The notes beneath the pieces were generated by a model that searched no databases, was not told the origin of the DNA, and was given only the letters and a program-made list of their open reading frames with translations. The position numbers and the translations under genes were made by a program. This document shows, piece after piece, positions 16,087-24,633 of a stretch of DNA of 35,234 bases. Where the stretch lies: contig JAFYYV010000022.1 in assembly GCA_017557405.1 (NCBI GenBank), positions 1 through 35,234 on the forward strand. Direction: 5' to 3'. Within the stretch, counting starts at the first letter, position 1. The number at the start of each line of letters is the position of its first letter. Source of the stretch: Prevotella sp. GTDB taxonomy: Bacteria > Bacteroidota > Bacteroidia > Bacteroidales > Bacteroidaceae.

Positions 16087-17097
16087 ATGGCGAATCAAAT
16101 TGATAATCTGAAAGAAAAGTACAAGAGGTTCAGAGAGTGGCAACAACAACCTTATCAGGTGAAGCCGCTCTCTGAAGAGAAACATGACTGCGCCACCTGT
16201 GGCACGCACTATGAGGGCAACTTCTGTCCGCGTTGTGGGCAATCTGAGAAGGTGGGGCGCTACTCGTTCAAGACAACCTTCCTGCTTTTTCTTGATGTGT
16301 GGGGGCTGGGCAATCGAGGTATGTTCCGTACCATTCGCGACCTATTTTTGCGCCCTGGCTACATGATTCGCGATTATCTGAAAGGCATGCAGATGGCATA
16401 TTTCCCGCCTTTCAAGTTATTTTTCCTCGTAATAGCCTTGTCGGTGCTGGTAGACAGCGGATTTAACATCAAGGGTGAAAATAGACTCAAGAAAGCAGAG
16501 GTATTGATTCATGTTAATATCAGAGACGCTATGAATGAAAGCGACTCGGTATTGTCGACCGCGAAGGCTGATGCCCATAATCAGCAAAGGTTTGGAACAT
16601 TGGAACAGATTGTGGTCGATGCGAAAAAGGCAAATGCTAAAGAACATGTAAACGTCAATGAGGATAGCAATGATGTGCGTACTTCCTCAAATGAGAAGGC
16701 GGATAAAATAAAACAAATTGTCAATTGGATTATAGATCACCAAACTTTTGTCATGTTCGTTTGGTTGCTGGTGTTGTCTGGTCCTCTCTACCTTTTCTTC
16801 CGTCATAGTCCCGCTTTCTCCGACATTCGCTATTCGGAGTTCTTTGTAGCGATGGTATATACGACAAATATGATGAACATCGCTTCCACTGCAGGCGGTC
16901 TGTTGTGTCTCGACACCATCGGTGTGGAATCATTCTGCTACCTGTTGAGTATCATTCCGCTAAAACAACTCTCTGGTTACAGTTATTGGCGCACGCTTTT
17001 GAAGATAATCGCGGCCTTCGTCCTACTGTTCATCGCCATTATCGTTATAAGTTTCACAGGTGCCATCATTTTCGGCATATTCTACACGGCTGGGTAA
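16087..17097 (+). CDS. DUF3667 zinc-ribbon membrane protein
   Basis: The 336-aa protein begins with a short basic region and a zinc ribbon: CATCGTHYEGNFCPRCGQ (about 36-53) has two CxxC pairs. This is followed by the DUF3667 signature with a repeated GNRGMFRTIRDLFLRPGYMIRDYL segment just before the first membrane helix. Four or five hydrophobic segments follow, separated by a Lys/Asn-rich loop (about 130-205) that is probably outside the membrane. The function of the family is unknown; it is common in Bacteroidota. The start is fixed by the next Met being within the conserved region. Confidence 0.85.
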   Translation: MANQIDNLKEKYKRFREWQQQPYQVKPLSEEKHDCATCGTHYEGNFCPRCGQSEKVGRYSFKTTFLLFLDVWGLGNRGMFRTIRDLFLRPGYMIRDYLKGMQMAYFPPFKLFFLVIALSVLVDSGFNIKGENRLKKAEVLIHVNIRDAMNESDSVLSTAKADAHNQQRFGTLEQIVVDAKKANAKEHVNVNEDSNDVRTSSNEKADKIKQIVNWIIDHQTFVMFVWLLVLSGPLYLFFRHSPAFSDIRYSEFFVAMVYTTNMMNIASTAGGLLCLDTIGVESFCYLLSIIPLKQLSGYSYWRTLLKIIAAFVLLFIAIIVISFTGAIIFGIFYTAG

Positions 17098-17120
17098 TAA
17101 AACCTAGAAATAAACACCTC

Positions 17121-17160
17121 TAAAAACAAAGCGGCGCCCGTTCCAGTTGGATGGGCGCCC
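17121..17160 (-). terminator. Terminator of carB
   Basis: GGCGCCC at 17133-17139 pairs with GGGCGCC at 17153-17159. On the minus strand the stem is followed by a TTTGTTTTTA tract (17121-17130), so it ends carB. It could also act weakly on the DUF3667 transcript. Confidence 0.8.
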
Positions 17161-17174
17161 GCTCATATTTTTGT

Positions 17175-20100
17175 TTAGTTGTTGTACTCTTGCCAACTCT
17201 TTGTCTGAATGTCTTCCACCGACATGCTGCAGAAGGCTTCGATGAAGGCTTTTGCAAGTCTCACGTTGGTCATCAGCGGCGTATTGTGGTCGATGGCCGC
17301 ACGGCGGATACGGTATCCGTTAGTAAGCTCGCGCTTCGTGTGGTTCTTCGGTACGTTGATGATGAGGGCAAAACGATGAGCGGCAATCATGTCGATGACG
17401 TTGCCATCAGGTGTTTCCTCGTCAGGCCAAGCCACTATCTCGGCTTTCACGCCGTTGTCGTTGAAGAATTTGGCTGTACCAGCTGTGGCGCAGATTTGGA
17501 AACCGCGCTCCTGCAAACGCTGTGCGGGCTCCAACAGGTCAACCTTGCCTTTTGCCCCACCACTCGAGATGAGGATGGCAGGTTTCTCACCATCTTTCAC
17601 CTGAGGCACCTTGTAACCTGTGGCGATGAGGGCGTTGAGCAGAGCTTCTTCCATGCTGTCACCGAGACATCCCACTTCACCAGTTGATGACATGTCGACC
17701 CCAAGAACGGGATCAGCATTCTGCAAACGTGCGAACGAGAACTGCGAGGCTTTCACACCGATGCGATCGATGTCGAATTCGCTCTTGTCAGGACGTGAAT
17801 AGGGAACATCGAGCATGATCTTTGTGGCGGTCTCGATGAAGTTGCGCTTCAAAATCTTCGATACGAAGGGGAACGAGCGTGATGCACGCAGGTTGCACTC
17901 GATGACCTTCACTTCGCGGTTCTTGGCCAGATACTGGATGTTGAACGGTCCTGATATGTTGAGCTCGCGAGCAATCTTGCGCGAGATCTTCTTAATCTGA
18001 CGGATGGTGGAGAAGTAGATGTGCTGTGCAGGGAACACCATCGTGGCGTCACCCGAGTGCACACCAGCATACTCCACGTGCTCGGAGATAGCGTATTCCA
18101 CAATGTCGCCCTTATCGGCAACAGCGTCGAATTCAATCTCCTTGGTATCCTGCATGAACTGCGATACTACCACGGGGAATTCTTTCGACACCTCGGTAGC
18201 CATATCGAGGAAGCGATGCAACTCCTCATCGTCGTAGCAGACGTTCATAGCTGCACCCGAAAGCACATAGCTAGGACGCACGAGAACAGGATATCCAACC
18301 TCAGAAACAAACTCCTTGATGTCTTCGAACGAGGTCAACGCACGCCAACGTGGCTGGTCAACTCCCAGTTTGTCGAGCATTGCCGAGAACTTGTCGCGGT
18401 TCTCTGCACGGTCGATATCCACAGGACTTGTACCGAGTACAGGAACGCTCTGACGATGGAGCTTCATAGCGAGGTTGTTAGGAATCTGACCACCCACGGA
18501 AACGATGACTCCGCGCGGCTCTTCGAGGTCGATGACATCGAGGACACGCTCCAAGGAAAGTTCATCAAAGTAGAGTCGGTCGCACATGTCGTAGTCAGTA
18601 GAAACAGTCTCGGGGTTGTAGTTGATCATAATCGACTTGTATCCGAGCTTGCGTGCGGTGTTGATGGCGTTGACCGAGCACCAGTCAAACTCCACAGAGG
18701 AACCGATGCGGTAAGCGCCAGAACCAAGCACAACCACCGACTTGTCGTTCTTATAATAAGGAATGTCGTAGACGGGTTTGTATGCGGCAGCACTATCTAC
18801 CTGCGAGGTGTTGCCCAATGTGAAGGCATCGCTGAATGCGGGAGCCTGATTGTATGTGAAATAAAGATAGTTGGTCAGCTCGGGATGCTCGCTGGCAACA
18901 GTCTCTATGCGGCGTACAGAAGGCATGATGCCGCGCTGCTTGCGATGCTGACGAACAGCAAGGTTCTCGCGTTCCATATTGCCGTTTTCGGGTTTCAGCA
19001 CAAAACGAGCGATTTGGAAATCGCTGAATCCAGCCTGTTTCACTTCAAGCAGGAAGTCATCGGGAATCTCCTCAAGAGCATTGTATTGCTGCAACTGATG
19101 CTTCAAATCAACAATGCGCTTCAGGCGTTTGAGGAACCACGGATCGATTTTCGTCAGTTCTTCAATGCGCTCGATAGTGTATCCATCCTCCAAAGCTTGT
19201 GCAATAGCAAAGATGCGGAGGTCAGTGGGATTCTGCAGAGCATCGTCAAGGTCTTGGAAGCGCGTGTGGTCGTTGCCAACAAAACCGTGCATACCCTGAC
19301 CAATCATACGAAGACCCTTCTGAATCATCTCCTCAAAAGTACGACCGATGCTCATGATTTCGCCGACCGACTTCATTGAAGAACCGATTTGGCGCGAAAC
19401 ACCAGCAAACTTCGTGAGGTCCCAACGAGGTATTTTGCAAATCATGTAGTCAAGTTGCGGAGCAACATATGCAGAATTGGGTGTTCCCATCTCGCCGATT
19501 TGGTCGAGCGTGTATCCTAAAGCAATCTTCGCAGCCACGAAAGCAAGGGGATAACCGGTGGCTTTCGAAGCGAGTGCACTTGAACGCGACAGACGGGCGT
19601 TGATCTCGATGATACGATAATCATTTGTAACAGCGTTGAAAGCAAACTGGATGTTACATTCGCCAACAATACCTAAATGGCGTACGCAACGGATGGTGAG
19701 GTCTTGCAACATCTTCACCTGTTCCTCTGTGAGAGAGCAAGTAGGAGCCACAACTATCGACTCTCCCGTGTGAATGCCCAGAGGGTCGAAGTTCTCCATC
19801 GAAGCCACCGTGAAACAGTGGTCGTTGGCATCGCGAATGCACTCGAACTCAATCTCTTTCCAGCCTTTCAACGACTCTTCCACCAATATCTGTGGAGCAA
19901 ACGTGAAGGCACTCTCAGCCAACTCACGGAAGGCAGCCTCATCGGGGCAGATACCGCTACCCAAACCACCTAGCGCATAAGCCGAGCGAATCATGATGGG
20001 GTAGCCGATGGCACGTGCAGCAGCGAGTGCATCGTCCATATTCTCAACAGCATGGCTCACGGGAACCTTCAGGTCAACCTCAGAAAGTTTCTTGACGAAC

Positions 20101-20486
20101 AAATCGCGGTCCTCAGTGTTCATGATGGCTTCCACACTGGTGCCCAGCACCTCAACGCCGTACTCCTGGAACACGCCATTGCGCCACAACTCAGTGCCGC
20201 AGTTCAGCGCTGTCTGTCCACCGAATGCCAACAGAATGCCATCAGGGCGCTCCTTGCGGATGATTTCGGTCACGAAATGGGTATTCACCGGCAGGAAGTA
20301 AACCTTATCGGCAATGCCCTCTGACGTTTGGATGGTAGCGATGTTGGGATTCACGAGCACACTCTGGATGCCCTCTTCGCGCAACGCCTTCAGTGCCTGC
20401 GAACCACTATAGTCGAATTCGCCGGCCTGACCGATCTTCAGGGCTCCTGAGCCCAGCACCAATACTTTTGAGAGTTTCTTCTTCAT
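17175..20486 (-). CDS. carB: Carbamoyl phosphate synthase large subunit
   Basis: CarB makes carbamoyl phosphate from bicarbonate, ammonia supplied by CarA and two ATP, for pyrimidine and arginine synthesis. The 1,103-aa protein shows two ATP-grasp halves: VLVLGSGALKIGQAGEFDYSG at the start of the first, and VVVLGSGAYRIGSSVEFDWCS at the start of the second (about residue 590). NARLSRSSALASKATGYPLA and CNLRASRSFPFVSK are the metal-binding segments. The C-terminal MGS-like regulatory domain starts near 965 (ISSGGAKGKVDLLEPA). The GSGALKIGQAGEFDYSGSQA wording is closer to the eukaryotic CAD type than to E. coli (GAGPIVIGQACEFDYSG). carA is not adjacent. Confidence 0.96.
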   Translation of the reverse strand: MKKKLSKVLVLGSGALKIGQAGEFDYSGSQALKALREEGIQSVLVNPNIATIQTSEGIADKVYFLPVNTHFVTEIIRKERPDGILLAFGGQTALNCGTELWRNGVFQEYGVEVLGTSVEAIMNTEDRDLFVKKLSEVDLKVPVSHAVENMDDALAAARAIGYPIMIRSAYALGGLGSGICPDEAAFRELAESAFTFAPQILVEESLKGWKEIEFECIRDANDHCFTVASMENFDPLGIHTGESIVVAPTCSLTEEQVKMLQDLTIRCVRHLGIVGECNIQFAFNAVTNDYRIIEINARLSRSSALASKATGYPLAFVAAKIALGYTLDQIGEMGTPNSAYVAPQLDYMICKIPRWDLTKFAGVSRQIGSSMKSVGEIMSIGRTFEEMIQKGLRMIGQGMHGFVGNDHTRFQDLDDALQNPTDLRIFAIAQALEDGYTIERIEELTKIDPWFLKRLKRIVDLKHQLQQYNALEEIPDDFLLEVKQAGFSDFQIARFVLKPENGNMERENLAVRQHRKQRGIMPSVRRIETVASEHPELTNYLYFTYNQAPAFSDAFTLGNTSQVDSAAAYKPVYDIPYYKNDKSVVVLGSGAYRIGSSVEFDWCSVNAINTARKLGYKSIMINYNPETVSTDYDMCDRLYFDELSLERVLDVIDLEEPRGVIVSVGGQIPNNLAMKLHRQSVPVLGTSPVDIDRAENRDKFSAMLDKLGVDQPRWRALTSFEDIKEFVSEVGYPVLVRPSYVLSGAAMNVCYDDEELHRFLDMATEVSKEFPVVVSQFMQDTKEIEFDAVADKGDIVEYAISEHVEYAGVHSGDATMVFPAQHIYFSTIRQIKKISRKIARELNISGPFNIQYLAKNREVKVIECNLRASRSFPFVSKILKRNFIETATKIMLDVPYSRPDKSEFDIDRIGVKASQFSFARLQNADPVLGVDMSSTGEVGCLGDSMEEALLNALIATGYKVPQVKDGEKPAILISSGGAKGKVDLLEPAQRLQERGFQICATAGTAKFFNDNGVKAEIVAWPDEETPDGNVIDMIAAHRFALIINVPKNHTKRELTNGYRIRRAAIDHNTPLMTNVRLAKAFIEAFCSMSVEDIQTKSWQEYNN

Positions 20487-20563
20487 CGTTTGTCTGTATG
20501 AATTTTTTGTTAAAATATAATAAAGAATGGATGCTGCGGAACCTACCCCCGCAAAATCCGGTG

Positions 20564-20571
20564 CAAAGGTA
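20564..20571 (-). promoter_or_regulatory. -7 box of carB
   Basis: On the minus strand TACCTTTG lies 77 bp before the carB ATG. The transcript would have a leader of about 70 nt. Confidence 0.6.
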
Positions 20572-20669
20572 CTACAAAAATACGGAACGCCGAAACATGG
20601 GGCGTAAAATGTTGAAAGAAATCTTCAAAAATGCATAAAAGTGGAATAAAAAGCGCATAAACCAACGCA

Positions 20670-20705
20670 AAATCGCCCTCGATGAGCATTTTTCGAGTGC
20701 GATTT
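20670..20705 (-). terminator. Hairpin downstream of the 207-aa secreted protein gene
   Basis: Arms at 20670-20682 and 20693-20705 pair with one mismatch. No long T tract follows directly on the minus strand; a TTTTT occurs about 15 bp further on. Terminator function is likely but not certain. Confidence 0.4.
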
Positions 20706-20849
20706 ATGCAAAAAGGGGCAAACGAATATTTGGCAATTTGTCAACAAAATTGCTCTAACGCTGACAAAATGCTTTGCGGCGGCAACGTCTTGCATCTTTC
20801 TGCCAACGAAACAGGGTTTTCGCTGACTTGTCCCGTTAGAGGAAAGACC

Positions 20850-21473
20850 TCAATACGCCTCGCATTCAATATCGAGGAAAAGTTGGCGCATTGTTTTCGA
20901 GGTGCCCACAAATCCGTTGAAACTATCTTTGTATATCGGCTTGAGTGTGCTTCCCGACCACACCTCCTTGAACTCCTTGTCATCTCCATCCTTGCGCTTA
21001 ATGATGCCCTTTATCATCTTGCCTTTGTTCAGATAGAAGCGGAACTCGTATTCCATATCGTGCTCATCGCCTTCAAACGATGTCATCGGATCGTAGGAAT
21101 AGATAAAAGCCACGCTGCCGTCTTTGTCATAAAGGAATTCCTGAAAGAATTGGCGGGCGGCAAAGTTGAACTTCTTGGTGATGAACTGCACATAGTGGGG
21201 CGGATAGATTACATCTTCGTCCTCAGGTTCGTCCTCATCGTAATAAAAATAGGTTTCCTCTATGTGGCCACCCGTGCCAGGCAACCATTGGCGCACTTCC
21301 AAATGATACCAATTTCCCCATTCGGCTCCATCGTATTGGTCGTTGCCCTGATGGGTGGCGATATACTCTTTCATAGCGTTGTAGCGCTGACGGATACTCT
21401 CTACCGTGTTCTGCGCCCAACAGACCTGCAAACATGCTACCAAACATAGCAATGTGACGATTCTCTTTTTCAT
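20850..21473 (-). CDS. Secreted hypothetical protein (207 aa)
   Basis: The protein has a clear signal peptide (residues 1-20, ending CWA-Q). The mature part is acidic and aromatic-rich, with ETYFYYDEDEPEDEDVIYPP at about 73-92 and strand-like segments further on. It has no catalytic motif I recognise. Its beta-strand pattern and size resemble many periplasmic Bacteroidales proteins of unknown role. A -7 box TATATTTG is found upstream. It is monocistronic by position. Confidence 0.75.
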   Translation of the reverse strand: MKKRIVTLLCLVACLQVCWAQNTVESIRQRYNAMKEYIATHQGNDQYDGAEWGNWYHLEVRQWLPGTGGHIEETYFYYDEDEPEDEDVIYPPHYVQFITKKFNFAARQFFQEFLYDKDGSVAFIYSYDPMTSFEGDEHDMEYEFRFYLNKGKMIKGIIKRKDGDDKEFKEVWSGSTLKPIYKDSFNGFVGTSKTMRQLFLDIECEAY

Positions 21474-21523
21474 ATCTTCATGGTTTTTGAGGTTGTTTTC
21501 TTAATGATGGCTTGCAGCCGTTG

Positions 21524-21531
21524 CAAATATA
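21524..21531 (-). promoter_or_regulatory. -7 box of the 207-aa secreted protein gene
   Basis: On the minus strand TATATTTG lies about 50 bp before the start codon. Confidence 0.55.
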
Positions 21532-21617
21532 TGGAAAATTTTCCGTTTCGCAGCAATTTTATACTTTTTTATTGCATCAGATGATGGTTATTTGATATTT
21601 ATTGTATACATTTGCAC

Positions 21618-21763
21618 CACATATTATTATTACTATCATATGATTTAGGTTTTTTGCTTGCGAAAGCAGAAAGAATTATTATTCGAGCAGGTATTTTGCT
21701 TGGTAAACAAGAAGTGTTTAGGCATGACAGGAGAGCGGATGAATGGATTCACTCTCTTTTTTT
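21618..21763 (+). ncRNA. Possible small RNA
   Basis: A -7 box TACATTTG (21607-21614) precedes about 145 bp with short hairpins (GCTT/AAGC and CTTG/CAAG) and then a terminator-like hairpin (21731-21756) followed by seven T. No protein of convincing length is encoded; a 28-codon frame from 21724 runs into the repeat array. No -33 box is seen at the proper distance. It matches no RNA family that I recognise. Confidence 0.35.
21731..21763 (+). terminator. Terminator-like hairpin before the 22-bp array
   Basis: GAGAG pairs with CTCTC and an inner GAA/TTC continues the stem after a 4-nt bulge. A run of seven T follows directly. Confidence 0.55.
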
Positions 21764-21772
21764 CTGTTTTGT

Positions 21773-21893
21773 CAAAGCTATGCAATGAGGCGGTCAAAGC
21801 TATGCTTTAAGCGTGTCAAAACTATGCTTTAAGAGTGTCAAAGCTATGCTTTAAGAGTGTCAAAGCTATGCAATGACAAGCTCAAAGCTGCGT
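21773..21893 (+). repeat. 22-bp tandem array, six units
   Basis: Units start at 21773, 21795, 21817, 21839, 21861 and 21883, an exact 22-bp period. The first 11 bp (CAAAGCTATGC, with one variant CAAAACTATGC and a last weaker unit) are best kept; the second 11 bp vary. On the minus strand each well-kept unit contains TAGCTTTG, a match to the TAnnTTTG -7 box, pointing toward the secreted protein gene. Confidence 0.85.
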
Positions 21894-22070
21894 GAGCAGT
21901 TTAGCCGAAGGCAAAGACCACCTTTGACAGCGCATCAGATACACCTCCAAAAACAATGCTTCATCATCAGAAAATGGCGGTTTAGGAGTCATTTTCATGA
22001 AAAATCAGCGCAAAACAACCACTTATCGGCTCCTTCCGCAAAGGCCATTTCGGGCTCCAAACCCATGTGT

Positions 22071-22461
22071 GTGACAATTGTGACAATTAGACACCCCTTT
22101 TTTACGCCCCTCACTATTTTCGAAAAAACTTGAATAGATTGATTATCAATTAGTTATATAAAATAATTAATATATATTAATAATTATAATTATATATTTA
22201 ACTATAAATTAACATAAATATAGTCGATTTTATAGCCATTTTGATCGATTTTGATGCTTGTTGATTCATTTTATGCTGAGAATCCCTTCATTTTCAACAC
22301 GCCAAAAACACTCAGCAGTCTCCTCCCCTACGGGGGGAAAGGCTACGGGTAGGCGAGCTTTGCTCGGAAACCAAAGGTCGCTGGCCGAAGGGGAAAGCAA
22401 TGGGGAGGAGGGGGCTCCCTATGCGTGCAAAAAAGACTGTCCTAATTGTCCCAATTGTCAC
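22071..22461. repeat. Dispersed inverted-repeat (MITE-like) element, copy 2, complete
   Basis: The ends are inverted repeats of about 37 bp (22071-22107 with 22423-22461); 18 of the outermost 20 or so bases match, starting GTGACAATTG. Inside are an AT-rich tract and the 107-bp core (22302-22408) shared with copy 1. The last 299 bp align end-to-end with 1-299. No transposase and no obvious target duplication are seen. It is an orphan element, moved in trans if mobile, or a structured RNA with a long closing stem. Confidence 0.75.
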
Positions 22462-22534
22462 GCAGCCTTTTGGTCGGGCGATCCCAAACTCAAATTGTTT
22501 GCTTTTCAAACCGCCGTTCATAGCGCTAATAGAC

Positions 22535-22572
22535 AAAAAAGAAGCGGCCCAGATTTGAGCCGCTTTGTTGTT
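22535..22572 (-). terminator. Terminator of the DUF805 gene
   Basis: AAGCGGC (22542-22548) pairs with GCCGCTT (22559-22565). On the minus strand it is followed by a CTTTTTT tract; on the plus strand a weaker TTGTTGTTT follows, so it may act in both directions. Confidence 0.75.
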
Positions 22573-22612
22573 TGGATTCCACTATGATGGGAAATCCGAG
22601 TTTCTTCCACCG

Positions 22613-23257
22613 TCAGATAGACAGTTTGTTGTCGCTGTTGTAGAGTGGTTCCTCACCAGGTTCTGGAGCGGGCTCTTCGGGAGCAGGAGCCACAGGATCA
22701 GGTTCGGGTTCCACACGTGGCGGCTCATAGCGCGGTGCTTCGGGCTCAGGTACTGGTTTCACCACATACTTCGGTGATGGACCGAATTTGTTCACACCAC
22801 GATCGCTATCCTTCAGATAGAAGTAGAGCAGCACAAATACCACAACGAAATTCACAAACGGGATGAGCATCAAAAGCAGAAGCCAACCCGACTTGCCAAT
22901 ATCGTGCAGACGACGTACGGCGACGGCCAACGACGGCAACAGTAGCACAAGGCCCACTATGCCGACAAGTGCCAGAAGCAGGAAGAAAATCGTGTCGAAA
23001 TTAGAAGCCTGCGCTTGCAGAGCATTCAGCTTTTCTTCATCGAACATCACCTCGCGCACCTGAGACTCGAGGGATTCTACCTTTACAAATTTCCATGTAA
23101 CGAGGGCATAGGTGCAGGCAGACAGAATCCATCCCAGCACACTGAACCACCAGAACTCAGAGCGGCGAGCGCGTCCGCTGAACGTGGCATACTTCTTGAA
23201 GCAAGTCTTCAAGGCCTCCCCGAATGACATCGAGGGCGTTTGAATCACATTTTCCAT
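22613..23257 (-). CDS. DUF805 membrane protein with a Pro/Glu-rich tail
   Basis: The 214-aa inner-membrane protein has the DUF805 pattern: FSGRARRSEFWWFSV (26-40) before the first membrane helix, and VAVRRLHDIGKSGWLLLL (about 111-128), then DSDRGVNKFGPSPKYV. There are four hydrophobic segments. From about 163 a tail of repeated Pro-Glu-Pro units is added (EPEAPRYEPPRVEPEPDPVAPAPEEPAPEPGEEP); it should be extended and cytosolic. The family function is unknown. It is a single gene with its own -7 box and terminator. Confidence 0.88.
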   Translation of the reverse strand: MENVIQTPSMSFGEALKTCFKKYATFSGRARRSEFWWFSVLGWILSACTYALVTWKFVKVESLESQVREVMFDEEKLNALQAQASNFDTIFFLLLALVGIVGLVLLLPSLAVAVRRLHDIGKSGWLLLLMLIPFVNFVVVFVLLYFYLKDSDRGVNKFGPSPKYVVKPVPEPEAPRYEPPRVEPEPDPVAPAPEEPAPEPGEEPLYNSDNKLSI

Positions 23258-23302
23258 TCTCTTGTTTTTTTAGGTTAATAAATATGGTTAGGTTTCATCT
23301 AG

Positions 23303-23323
23303 CAAAGCTACGCGTCAAAGATA
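23303..23323 (-). promoter_or_regulatory. Two -7 boxes before the DUF805 gene
   Basis: On the minus strand TATCTTTG (23316-23323) and TAGCTTTG (23303-23310) follow each other. The latter is part of a single CAAAGCTACGC unit, the same motif as in the 22-bp arrays. Confidence 0.5.
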
Positions 23324-23419
23324 ATGAAAAAATCCCATACTCGGCACTGTTTCATCGAAAAGCAGTCTCGCGTTAAACTTTTTTTGCATTTTCATGCTCA
23401 TTTACACAAATAAAATCAC

Positions 23420-23427
23420 TATCTTTG
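23420..23427 (+). promoter_or_regulatory. -7 box of the NahK-like kinase gene
   Basis: TATCTTTG ends 25 bp before the ATG, as for other genes in this window. Confidence 0.7.
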
Positions 23428-23452
23428 CGGCAATAACAAAAATCTATCACCC

Positions 23453-24586
23453 ATGCAGACACCTGAACAACTACAAGCCATTGTCGGCCAATTCGATACC
23501 GAAGGCACTATTGCCGACATCTGTCCGCTAGGCAACGGACTTATCAACGACACTTTCCGCGTGAAGACTGCTGAAGCCGACGCGCCTGACTACGTATTGC
23601 AGCGTATCAACACCAATGTCTTCACAGATCCCGTCCAACTGATGAACAACATCGATGCCGTTACCTCCCACATACGTGGCAAACTGCTGGCGCAAGGTGT
23701 TGACGACATCGACCGCCGCGTATTGCGGTTTGTGAAAACAAAACAGTCGGAAACAGATTCTTCCCCCCTGCTGCTTGAATGGTCTGCTTCTGGAGAAAAT
23801 AACGGAGGTTCCACCTATTGGCGTCTCTGCGTTTTTATTCCCCGTTCCATCAGCAAAGAGGTCGTTGACGCTCCCAACAGCCGTCATGCTGGCGAGGCTT
23901 TCGGTGACTTCCAATCGTTGCTTGCCGACCTCCCCACCCCACTCGTGGAGACCATCCCTTATTTCCACAACCTGGAGTTCCGTCTGCAACAGCTGACCGA
24001 TGTGGTCGCACAAGACCCTGTTGGACGCGTACATGAAGATGCCGTGTTGCACATGCTTGATGAAATTCGCACCGACATGCACTACATGACGCTCGCTGAA
24101 CAACTATATCGCAAGGGGCAACTGCCCAAACGTGCCTGCCACTGCGACACGAAGGTGAACAACATACTCTTCGATGAGGATGGCCGCGTACTCTGTGTGA
24201 TTGACCTCGATACCGTCATGCCCTCGTTCATCTTCAGCGACTACGGCGACTTCCTGCGCTCGGCTGCCAATGCCACTGCCGAAGACGACCCCGAACTCAG
24301 TCATGTGCAATTCCGCCGCGACATCTTCGAGGCATTTACCGAGGGTTACATCCACTCCACACGCAGTTTCCTCACGCCCATAGAGCGTGAGAACCTGCCC
24401 TATGCTGTCGCTCTATTCCCCTTCATGCAAGCCGTTCGCTTCCTTTGGGACTATGTATCGGGCGACCACTATTGGCGTTGCGACCGACCTACACACAACC
24501 TTGACCGCGCTCGCAATCAGATGCAACTCTACCACATCGTCAAGCAAGAGCAGCCTTCGTTGCAGAAGTTCGTGGACTCGATTTGA
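23453..24586 (+). CDS. APH-fold sugar kinase, N-acetylhexosamine 1-kinase (NahK)-like
   Basis: The 377-aa protein has the aminoglycoside-phosphotransferase kinase fold. GNGLINDTFRVKT (29-41) is the nucleotide loop, ACHCDTKVNNILFDE (about 224-238) is the catalytic loop with D and N, and VIDLDTV (about 245-251) holds the metal-binding Asp. The order and length agree with NahK, which phosphorylates GlcNAc or GalNAc at C1 for glycan use. Substrate is inferred. The outer-membrane protein gene follows after 47 bp and may share the transcript. Confidence 0.82.
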   Translation: MQTPEQLQAIVGQFDTEGTIADICPLGNGLINDTFRVKTAEADAPDYVLQRINTNVFTDPVQLMNNIDAVTSHIRGKLLAQGVDDIDRRVLRFVKTKQSETDSSPLLLEWSASGENNGGSTYWRLCVFIPRSISKEVVDAPNSRHAGEAFGDFQSLLADLPTPLVETIPYFHNLEFRLQQLTDVVAQDPVGRVHEDAVLHMLDEIRTDMHYMTLAEQLYRKGQLPKRACHCDTKVNNILFDEDGRVLCVIDLDTVMPSFIFSDYGDFLRSAANATAEDDPELSHVQFRRDIFEAFTEGYIHSTRSFLTPIERENLPYAVALFPFMQAVRFLWDYVSGDHYWRCDRPTHNLDRARNQMQLYHIVKQEQPSLQKFVDSI

Positions 24587-24633
24587 AATCCGAAATAATT
24601 CACCATATTTATTAACTTACAAACAAAACAATT

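Larger units (their letters stand above)
20487..20849. other. Intergenic region between carB and the 207-aa secreted protein gene
   Basis: This 363-bp gap holds the carB -7 box (20564-20571) and an inverted repeat at 20670-20705 (13-bp arms, one mismatch, 10-nt loop). The latter may end the transcript of the upstream minus-strand gene, although it lies about 145 bp beyond its stop. I see no coding region. Confidence 0.5.
21474..22612. other. 1.1-kb region without a recognised protein gene
   Basis: From left to right it holds the -7 box of the 207-aa gene, a plus-strand -7 box with a hairpin-rich 150-bp stretch that ends in a terminator (possible small RNA), six 22-bp repeat units, 180 bp of nothing recognisable, a complete 391-bp inverted-repeat element, and the terminator of the DUF805 gene. 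The frames at 21873-22133 and 22258-22587 do not look coding. Confidence 0.7.

Noticed and set aside
18021-19379. 452-codon frame antisense to carB
   Set aside because: It lies wholly inside carB, a strong gene on the other strand, and its residues show no family or domain pattern; long antisense frames are common with this codon use.
20393-20638. 81-codon frame across the carB start region
   Set aside because: It overlaps carB and its promoter and shows no protein pattern.
21773-21893. CRISPR array
   Set aside because: The period of 22 bp is too short, the variable halves are only 11 bp and partly repeated, and no cas gene is present.
21873-22133. 86-codon frame between the 22-bp array and the element
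   Set aside because: It begins in the array and ends in the element, has no -7 box or conserved motif and overlaps non-coding repeats.
22258-22587. 109-codon frame through the MITE-like element copy 2
   Set aside because: Same reason as for copy 1; it also runs into the DUF805 terminator.
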